Source: Gp7-AA6 sp036001245
GTDB lineage: Bacteria; Acidobacteriota; Thermoanaerobaculia; UBA5066; Gp7-AA6
Reading direction: 5' to 3'
NCBI GenBank assembly: GCA_036001245.1
Contig: DASYUL010000035.1
Span: forward strand, 1-9,852
Length of the DNA: 9,852 nucleotides
A model generated the notes under the pieces. It ran no database searches. It saw only the letters and a list, made by a program, of their open reading frames with translations, and was not told the DNA's origin. The translations under genes were made by a program, and so were the position numbers. Shown piece by piece: positions 1-4,613 of this stretch; position 1 is the first letter of the stretch, and every line of letters starts with the position of its first letter.

Positions 1-237
1 ACTGCGCGCGGTCTCGCGTCGCGCAAGCTCTTCGAGGAGAAGACGCCGGGCGCTTTGCGCGACGCGGTGCTCGGCGCGCTCGCGGCCGAGGCGGAAAAGG
101 AGCGGACACTCGACGAAGAGGCGCGCCGGATGATGGAAGCCGCGCGCAACGAGATCGCGTCGGGAAGGGTAGACGGCCAGGAGCTCTTCCGCCGGATTCG
201 GCGCAAGCTCGCCGAGCAGCGGGGGATCGTCCTTTAG
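1..237 (+). CDS. DUF507-like protein, 3' end (5' truncated by window edge)
   Basis: The frame is open from the first base to the TAG at 235-237, giving 79 codons of a C-terminus; the true start lies to the left of the window. A TTG at 55 could serve as a start, but the frame continues coherently upstream of it, so I treat the gene as partial. The tail is highly charged and helical: an 'E(K)ERTLDEEARRMM' stretch, a short spacer, then 'LFRRIRRKLAEQRGIVL' at the very end. From memory, that order (acidic LD-E-E helix, then a basic K-LA-x-x-RGI-x-L terminus) resembles the C-terminus of DUF507 proteins, small soluble proteins of unknown function. No catalytic motif is visible. The stop is 13 bases before the carboxyltransferase start, so the two genes are probably co-transcribed. 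The family call is moderate and rests on the tail only. Confidence 0.6.
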   Translation, partial: TARGLASRKLFEEKTPGALRDAVLGALAAEAEKERTLDEEARRMMEAARNEIASGRVDGQELFRRIRRKLAEQRGIVL

Positions 238-250
238 CGCGCGGTCCTTC

Positions 251-1792
251 ATGACGATCGAAAAACGCATCGCCGAGCTCGAGGAGCTGCGGGCGCAAAG
301 TCTCCAGGGAGGTGGTCCGGACCGCGTCGCTCGGCAGCACGCCGAGGGCAAGCTCACAGCGCGTGAGCGTGTCGAGCTGCTGCTCGATCCCGGCTCGTTC
401 TTCGAGCTCGATCGACTGGTCGAGCACCGCTCGCGGGACTTCGGAATGGACCGGACGCGGATCCCCGGCGACGGCATCGTCTCGGGCGCGGGCACCATCG
501 AGGGACGGCCGGTCTACGTCTTCGCGCAGGACTTCACGGTCTTCGGTGGATCTCTGTCGGAGACCGCCTCCGAGAAGATCTGCAAGATCATGGACCTCGC
601 CGTCCAGAACGGCGCGCCAATCATCGGTTTAAACGACTCGGGCGGCGCGCGCATCCAGGAGGGCGTCGTCTCGCTCGCCGCGTACTCGCGCATCTTTCTT
701 CGAAACACGCGCGCGTCGGGAGTCGTGCCGCAGATCTCCGCGATCCTCGGCCCCTGCGCTGGAGGCGCCGTTTATTCGCCGGCGATCACCGACTTCGTCT
801 TCATGACCGAGAAGACTTCGTACCTCTTCGTCACCGGACCGGACGTGATCAAGACGGTCACCCACGAGGAGGTCACGAAAGAAGACCTGGGCGGCGCGCG
901 GACCCACTCGGCGGTCTCGGGCGTAGCGCACTTCGTCCGGAAGAACGACCCCGCCGTGCTTCTCGCGATCCGGGAGCTCCTGTCATACATCCCTTCCAAC
1001 AACCTCGACGATCCACCGAGGCGCGAGAGCCGGGAGCCGGCCGCCGGGAGCCGGGAACTGGATCGGTTCATCCCCGAGGAGCCGGATCGGCCGTACGACA
1101 TGGTGGAGCTGGTTCGCGCGGTCGCGGACGGAGGAGAGTTCCTCGAAGTCCACGCCGCCTTCGCGCGGAACCTCATCGTCGGATTCCTCCGGCTCGCCGG
1201 CCGGTCGGTGGCAGTAGTGGCGAACCAGCCGATGCACCTCGCCGGCGTGCTCGACATCGACGCCTCGGTGAAGGGCGCGCGCTTCGTCCGGTTCTGCGAC
1301 GCCTTCAACATCCCACTTCTCGTTTTCGAGGACGTTCCCGGTTTCTTGCCCGGGACCCAGCAGGAGTACGGCGGGATCATCCGGCACGGCGCCAAACTGC
1401 TCTACGCTTTCGCGGAGGCAACCGTGCCGAAGGTGTCGGTGATCACGCGCAAGGCGTACGGCGGCGCGTATTGCGTCATGGCATCAAAGGACGTCGCGAC
1501 CGATTTCAACTTCGCGTATCCCACCGCCGAGATCGCGGTGATGGGTCCGCAGGGTGCCGTAAACATCCTCTATCGCCGCGAGTTCGTGAACGCGCCCCCC
1601 GAGATCCGTGCCGAGAGAGTGGCCGAGTACGTGGAGAACTTCGCGAACCCTTACGTCGCCGCGCGCCGCGGCTACGTGGACGAGATCATCGAGCCCTCCG
1701 AGACGCGGGAGAAGTTGATCGCGGCGTTCGCCCTGCTCGAGGGCAAGCGCGCCTCTCTGCCGGCCAAGAAGCACGGGAACATACCGCTGTGA
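251..1792 (+). CDS. pccB: Acyl-CoA carboxylase carboxyltransferase (beta) subunit, propionyl/acetyl-CoA type
   Basis: At 513 residues this is the usual length for PccB/AccD-type beta subunits, which move the carboxyl group from carboxybiotin to an acyl-CoA. Two crotonase-like halves are visible. The N-half has SGGARIQEGV (130-139), GPCAGGAVYSPA (167-178) and FVTGPDVIKTVTHEEVT (193-209). The C-half has DVPGFLPGTQQEYGG (361-375), KAYGGAYCVM (401-410) and PTAEIAVMG (424-432). The terminal KKHGNIPL is typical of propionyl-CoA carboxylase beta chains. The glycine-rich segments are the family's oxyanion-hole and CoA-binding loops. Residue 408 is Cys, where human PCCB has Asp, so the exact acyl-CoA is uncertain. 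The linker between the halves (about 255-275) is encoded by a heptamer repeat. The ATG at 251 lacks a clear Shine-Dalgarno, so translation may be coupled to the gene ending at 237. The biotin carboxylase and carrier genes downstream complete the enzyme. Confidence 0.93.
   Translation: MTIEKRIAELEELRAQSLQGGGPDRVARQHAEGKLTARERVELLLDPGSFFELDRLVEHRSRDFGMDRTRIPGDGIVSGAGTIEGRPVYVFAQDFTVFGGSLSETASEKICKIMDLAVQNGAPIIGLNDSGGARIQEGVVSLAAYSRIFLRNTRASGVVPQISAILGPCAGGAVYSPAITDFVFMTEKTSYLFVTGPDVIKTVTHEEVTKEDLGGARTHSAVSGVAHFVRKNDPAVLLAIRELLSYIPSNNLDDPPRRESREPAAGSRELDRFIPEEPDRPYDMVELVRAVADGGEFLEVHAAFARNLIVGFLRLAGRSVAVVANQPMHLAGVLDIDASVKGARFVRFCDAFNIPLLVFEDVPGFLPGTQQEYGGIIRHGAKLLYAFAEATVPKVSVITRKAYGGAYCVMASKDVATDFNFAYPTAEIAVMGPQGAVNILYRREFVNAPPEIRAERVAEYVENFANPYVAARRGYVDEIIEPSETREKLIAAFALLEGKRASLPAKKHGNIPL
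1027..1061 (+). repeat. Five tandem heptamers inside the carboxyltransferase gene
   Basis: Five consecutive 7-base units read GAGCCGG, GAGCCGG, CCGCCGG, GAGCCGG, GAACTGG. Three are identical; the third and fifth each differ at two positions. Because 7 is not a multiple of 3, successive units are read in different frames and encode about residues 259-271, a Ser/Arg/Glu/Ala/Gly-rich linker between the two carboxyltransferase halves. A copy-number change of one or two units would shift the frame; a change of three would not. I infer a simple-sequence expansion tolerated in a flexible linker. Confidence 0.7.
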
Positions 1793-1798
1793 CAATTA

Positions 1799-1806
1799 GA
1801 AGGAGG
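1799..1806 (+). promoter_or_regulatory. Strong Shine-Dalgarno for hicA
   Basis: GAAGGAGG ends one base before the ATG at 1808. The core is near-perfect, but the spacing is shorter than the usual 5-9 bases when counted from its last G. It sits in the 15-base gap after the carboxyltransferase stop, so the toxin has its own ribosome entry site within the operon. It is stronger than any site visible before the carboxyltransferase gene. Confidence 0.6.
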
Positions 1807-1807
1807 A

Positions 1808-2065
1808 ATGACACGCACAGACCGTCTGCTCGAACGGGTGCTTCTCGGCACGTCCGACGCGGACATTCCGTTCGCCGGGATTCGTCAACTTCTCAAAGCG
1901 CTCGGCTTTCAGGAACGGATCCGGGGAAGCCACCACATCTTCGCAAGAAACGGAGTCGAGGAGATCTTGAACCTGCAGCCTCGTCAGGGAAGGGCAAAAC
2001 CGTACCAAGTCAGACAGGTCCGCCACGTCATACTCAGGTACAAACTGGAGGGGGGGAACCCGTGA
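1808..2065 (+). CDS. hicA: HicA family toxin (predicted mRNA interferase)
   Basis: This 85-residue protein has the HicA double-stranded-RNA-binding-like fold signature. A short N-terminal extension (1-20) precedes IPFAGIRQLLKALGF (20-34), then RGSHHIF (39-45), LNLQP (54-58) and AKPYQVRQVRHVI (63-75). In studied HicA toxins the His of the G-S-H motif (here His42) is needed to cleave mRNA; that role is assumed by homology. The motif is intact and no truncation is seen, so the toxin is probably active. It overlaps hicB by four bases (GTGA), the usual HicAB coupling. It lies 15 bases after pccB and splits the carboxylase genes. Four of its twelve Arg codons are AGA/AGG and it uses an ATA codon, both rare in the flanking genes, which suggests it was acquired. 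The recognition is confident; toxicity is not shown. Confidence 0.9.
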   Translation: MTRTDRLLERVLLGTSDADIPFAGIRQLLKALGFQERIRGSHHIFARNGVEEILNLQPRQGRAKPYQVRQVRHVILRYKLEGGNP

Positions 2066-2271
2066 TCCGATACGAAGTGATCATCTACTGGAGCAGAGAC
2101 GACGGGGCCTTCGTTGCGGAGGTTCCGGAGTTGCCTGGATGTGCGGCGGACGGCGCGAGCTATCGCGACGCTTTGGAAAACGCTGAGAAGATCATCGAAG
2201 AGTGGATCGAGACAGCGCGAGATCTGGGCCGCGAGATCCCGGAGCCGAAGGGACGCCTGCTGTTCGCTTGA
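2062..2271 (+). CDS. hicB: HicB family antitoxin, short form
   Basis: The GTG at 2062 overlaps the hicA stop and follows a GGAGG-type site at 2047-2051, giving 69 residues. The N-terminus YEVIIYWSRDDGAFVAEVPELPGC (4-27) is the HicB partial RNase H-like fold with its E-V-P-x-L-P-G-C signature. It is followed by a helix, YRDALENAEKIIEEWIE (34-50), and a short tail ending PKGRLLFA. The family role is to bind and block HicA. Many HicB proteins carry a C-terminal helix-turn-helix or ribbon-helix-helix DNA-binding domain. None is present here, so direct autoregulation of a hicAB promoter by HicB looks unlikely. An open frame extends far upstream in the same phase through pccB and hicA, but it is a shadow. 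The biotin carboxylase starts 37 bases downstream. Confidence 0.88.
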   Translation: MIRYEVIIYWSRDDGAFVAEVPELPGCAADGASYRDALENAEKIIEEWIETARDLGREIPEPKGRLLFA

Positions 2272-2296
2272 GGTTGTGTCCCGATCGCGGGCCTTC

Positions 2297-2301
2297 AGGA
2301 G
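2297..2301 (+). promoter_or_regulatory. Shine-Dalgarno setting the biotin carboxylase start
   Basis: AGGAG lies seven bases before the ATG at 2309. It supports that start over upstream in-frame starts that would run through hicB, since the protein from 2309 begins exactly with the conserved RLLVANRGEIAVRI of biotin carboxylases. Confidence 0.6.
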
Positions 2302-2308
2302 CCGGCCG

Positions 2309-3823
2309 ATGAGGCTCCTCGTCGCCAACCGCGGTGAGATCGCCGTCCGGATCTTTCGAGCGTGTCGGGACCTCGGGATCGAGACCGTCGCGGTCTACTC
2401 CGACGCGGATCGCACCGCCCTTCACGTGACCATGGCCGACTACGCGGCGCGCCTCGGTCCGGCGCCTTCGCCAGAGAGCTACCTCTCGATCCCCCGCATC
2501 CTCGAAGCGGCGAAGAAGACCGGCGCATCGCTCGTGCACCCGGGCTACGGCTTTCTCGCGGAGAGCGCCGACTTCGCGCGCGCCTGCGCGGACGCCGGAC
2601 TCACCTTCGTCGGACCGTCGCCCTCTGCCATCGAGGCGATGGGCGCGAAGACGACGAGCCGTATGCTCATGCAGTCGGCGGGCGTGCCGATCGTTCCGGG
2701 GACGACGACTCCCGCCCGCGACACCTCCGAGCTCGCGGAGTTCGCGCGCCGCGCCGGGTATCCGATTTTCCTCAAGGCATCCGCCGGCGGCGGCGGCAAA
2801 GGCATGCGGCGCGTCGCTTCGGAAGCGGAACTCGCCCCCGCATTCGCGCGCGCGTCGGCGGAAGCCCAGGCGTCGTTCGGCGACGGATCGATCTACGCCG
2901 AAAAGCTCTTGGAACGTCCGCGTCACGTCGAGGTCCAGATCGCCGCCGACCAGCGCGGTCACCGCGTCGCGGTTGGGGAGCGCGAGTGCTCGATCCAGCG
3001 TCGGCACCAGAAGGTCGTCGAAGAGTGCCCATCGCCGGCGGTCGGACCGGAGCTTCGCACGCAGCTCCTTTCGGCCGCGCTCGCCGCGGCGGAAGCGGTC
3101 GGGTACGACTCCTGCGGAACGGTGGAGTTCCTGCTCGCGCCGGACGGCTCCTTCTACTTCCTCGAGATGAACACACGCCTCCAGGTCGAGCACCCGATCA
3201 CCGAAGAGGTGTGGGGCGTGGACCTGGCCGTCGAGATGATCCGTGCCGCGCTCGGGGAGTCTCTCTCGTTTCGCGCGGAGGACCTCGCGCCGCGCGGGCA
3301 CGCAATCGAGTGCCGCGTGTATGCGGAGGACGCGAGCCGCGGGTTTGCCCCCTCGCCGGGAGTCGTCGCGGGGCTCCGGCTCCCGGGAGGCCCCGGCGTC
3401 CGCAACGACGTCGGCATCGAGGCGGGATCCGGCGTCCCCATCGACTACGACCCGATGCTCGGGAAGCTCATCGTTGCCGGAAGCGATCGCGCCGCGGCGA
3501 TTCGGCGGCTGGCGCGGGCTCTCGAGGAGTACGAGATTGCGGGAGTGGAGACGACGCTCCCGCTCTTTCGCGCACTCGTCGCCGACGCGGAGTTCCGCGC
3601 CGCGACCTTCCACACGCAGTGGCTCGACGCGTGGCTCACGGAACGAAAGCTCGAACTATCCGAAGCAACGGTCGACGAGGCGATCCTCGCGGCTGGTTCC
3701 GTGTCGATTGACGGAGGAGCGCCCCCGACCGGCCGATCGGCGCCCGCTTCCCGGTGGAGAGGCACCGCTCGCGCCGAGGCGCTCCGGCCACATCTGGATC
3801 GCTCGCGTCGAACGCGTCCATGA
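2309..3823 (+). CDS. accC: Biotin carboxylase subunit of acyl-CoA carboxylase
   Basis: This 504-residue ATP-grasp enzyme carboxylates biotin on the carrier protein using ATP and bicarbonate. The N-terminal domain starts with ANRGEIAVRI (6-15) and includes HPGYGFLAES (77-86). The ATP-grasp region has the glycine loop KASAGGGGKGMR (156-167), ERECSIQRRHQKVVEE (224-239) and the catalytic stretch EMNTRLQVEHPITE (286-299), in which Arg290 and Glu294 are the expected active-site residues. The C-terminal domain has HAIECRVYAED (331-341) and YDPMLGKLI (380-388). A low-complexity segment (465-480) leads to RWRGTARAEALR (482-493), like the W-x-x-x-GR-x-E-x-LR segment that joins this domain to the carrier part in fused alpha subunits. 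An 11-residue tail then ends the protein at a TGA overlapping the carrier gene's ATG. All catalytic motifs are intact. Confidence 0.93.
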   Translation: MRLLVANRGEIAVRIFRACRDLGIETVAVYSDADRTALHVTMADYAARLGPAPSPESYLSIPRILEAAKKTGASLVHPGYGFLAESADFARACADAGLTFVGPSPSAIEAMGAKTTSRMLMQSAGVPIVPGTTTPARDTSELAEFARRAGYPIFLKASAGGGGKGMRRVASEAELAPAFARASAEAQASFGDGSIYAEKLLERPRHVEVQIAADQRGHRVAVGERECSIQRRHQKVVEECPSPAVGPELRTQLLSAALAAAEAVGYDSCGTVEFLLAPDGSFYFLEMNTRLQVEHPITEEVWGVDLAVEMIRAALGESLSFRAEDLAPRGHAIECRVYAEDASRGFAPSPGVVAGLRLPGGPGVRNDVGIEAGSGVPIDYDPMLGKLIVAGSDRAAAIRRLARALEEYEIAGVETTLPLFRALVADAEFRAATFHTQWLDAWLTERKLELSEATVDEAILAAGSVSIDGGAPPTGRSAPASRWRGTARAEALRPHLDRSRRTRP

Positions 3824-4350
3824 ACGTCCGTCGCCGCTTCGTCTGGCGCCGCGGGAGCGAGCACACCGACGTGAGCGTCGAATCCCGCGATGCGCGTCGG
3901 GTGACGGTGGGGTTCGGCGGTGAAGAGACGATCGCCGATTTCGCGAAGCTCGTCGACGGCCGATCGAGCGTGATCCTTCCCTCGGGCCGGCAGTTGACGG
4001 GTCGCGCGGTCGCGCGAGCCGGAGGCGACGTCGAAACGTGGGTCGGCGCCCGGCGCGTCCACCTGGACCTCGCCGATCCGCTCCAGGAGCTCGCCGCGGA
4101 ATCGAATCGGTCGAGTGGCGGGGCGAAGGAGATCTGCGCCCGGATTCCCGGACGCGTCGTCGAGGTCCGGGTCGCCTCTGGCGACCGGATCGACGCTGGA
4201 ACGACGCTCCTCGTCCTGGAAGCCATGAAGATGCAGAACGAGATCCGCGCCGACTGCGCGGGACTCGTCACGAGCGTCGAGTGCTCTGCCGGGCAGACCG
4301 TGGAAACCGGCGCTCTTCTTGTCCGCGTCGAAGCCGATCCCGTCGCCTGA
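3820..4350 (+). CDS. Biotin carboxyl carrier protein with BT-like N-terminal domain
   Basis: This 176-residue protein starts at the ATG of an ATGA overlap with the biotin carboxylase stop, indicating translational coupling. A start 22 codons upstream is possible, but its extra residues are low-complexity and out of family. Residues 105-171 form the biotinyl domain: ICARIPGRVVEVRVASGD, then LEAMKMQNEI with the biotin-accepting lysine at position 137 (codon 4228-4230), then GLVTSVECSAGQTVETGALLVRV. Residues 1-90 are beta-rich with LVDGRSSVI and VHLDLADP, resembling the BT domain that tethers the carboxylase to the carboxyltransferase in propionyl-CoA carboxylase alpha chains. It probably shuttles carboxybiotin between the two enzymes encoded upstream. 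With the 504-residue carboxylase it totals 680 residues, about the size of a fused bacterial alpha subunit. The biotinyl domain is certain; the BT assignment is inference. Confidence 0.88.
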   Translation: MNVRRRFVWRRGSEHTDVSVESRDARRVTVGFGGEETIADFAKLVDGRSSVILPSGRQLTGRAVARAGGDVETWVGARRVHLDLADPLQELAAESNRSSGGAKEICARIPGRVVEVRVASGDRIDAGTTLLVLEAMKMQNEIRADCAGLVTSVECSAGQTVETGALLVRVEADPVA

Positions 4351-4409
4351 GCCGGCCGTCTTGGGCACGGCGATTCAAAAGATTGGACGAATATTCCGAA
4401 TCATGCATG

Positions 4410-4427
4410 CCTGACCCTCGGGTCAGG
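4410..4427 (+). terminator. Hairpin after the carboxylase operon, possible weak terminator
   Basis: CCTGACC (4410-4416) pairs perfectly with GGTCAGG (4421-4427) across a four-base CTCG loop, 60 bases after the carrier-protein stop. No T-run follows, so it is not a standard intrinsic terminator. It could be a mRNA 3'-end stabiliser, a Rho-assisted end, or an operator for the promoter 16 bases downstream. Confidence 0.3.
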
Positions 4428-4442
4428 TCGTCGAAAATCCGC

Positions 4443-4471
4443 TTGACCGCGTGATTCGAGCAACTTAGAGT
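4443..4471 (+). promoter_or_regulatory. Candidate sigma70-type promoter for the receptor gene
   Basis: TTGACC (4443-4448) matches five of six consensus -35 bases. After exactly 17 bases comes TAGAGT (4466-4471), which matches four of six -10 bases. Transcription would start near 4478, leaving a 5' leader of roughly 135 bases. It is the best-spaced pair I found in the 263-base gap. Promoter consensus in this lineage is not established here, so the call is moderate. Confidence 0.4.
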
Positions 4472-4555
4472 TTGCCGCACCCGCGGCTCCCTTGGCAGTT
4501 TGATTGCTCTTGATCGCACGCGTGTCGACCTTTTTTCGTTCTTCGTCCCGCGATT

Positions 4556-4565
4556 CAAAGCTTTG
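4556..4565. promoter_or_regulatory. 10-bp perfect palindrome in the receptor leader
   Basis: CAAAGCTTTG is perfectly self-complementary and lies 48 bases before the receptor start, downstream of the promoter candidate. As RNA it cannot form a hairpin because it has no loop, so if functional it would be a DNA-binding half-site pair. It overlaps the second copy of the GCGATTCAAA repeat. The regulatory role is inference. Confidence 0.2.
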
Positions 4566-4600
4566 GGATAACGAGAGTCCGGTTCACGTCGGAAACAACA

Positions 4601-4609
4601 GAGGAGGAG
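4601..4609 (+). promoter_or_regulatory. Shine-Dalgarno for the receptor gene
   Basis: GAGGAGGAG ends four bases before the ATG at 4614. It is a strong purine-rich site, consistent with high expression of an abundant outer-membrane protein, and it fixes the start chosen here. Confidence 0.7.
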
Positions 4610-4613
4610 ATCT

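Larger units (their letters stand above)
4351..4613 (+). other. Non-coding leader between the carboxylase operon and the receptor gene
   Basis: These 263 bases have no convincing gene and are less GC-rich than their flanks. Reading left to right: a weak stem GCCGT/ACGGC (4355-4359 with 4367-4371); a 7-bp stem at 4410-4427; a promoter candidate at 4443-4471; a 5-bp stem GCCGC/GCGGC (4474-4478 with 4483-4487); an imperfect stem followed by six T (4514-4536); the palindrome CAAAGCTTTG (4556-4565); and the ribosome site at 4601. GCGATTCAAA occurs twice, at 4370-4379 and 4550-4559. Some of this may be chance, but it is more structure than is seen elsewhere in the window. Confidence 0.5.

Noticed and set aside
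1471..2061. A long + strand frame continuous with hicB from inside pccB
   Set aside because: The upstream part translates to Arg-rich noise over pccB and hicA. Only the part from the GTG at 2062 resembles a protein family.
2114..2308. N-terminal extension of the biotin carboxylase frame through hicB
   Set aside because: The extra 65 residues are Arg/Ser-rich and out of family, while ATG 2309 has a Shine-Dalgarno and gives the conserved N-terminus.
2192..3613. A 473-codon minus-strand open frame across the biotin carboxylase
   Set aside because: It is an Arg/Gly/Glu-rich low-complexity translation antisense to an intact ATP-grasp enzyme, with no domain signature; long antisense frames are expected at this GC content.
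2362..3711. A 449-codon + strand frame inside the biotin carboxylase gene
   Set aside because: The translation is dominated by Arg, Gly and Pro, the usual shadow of GC-rich coding sequence in another frame, and overlaps a well-supported gene completely.
4566..4572. GATAAC as an alternative -10 element close to the receptor gene
   Set aside because: It matches four of six positions, but no acceptable -35 lies 16-18 bases upstream; the pair at 4443/4466 is better.
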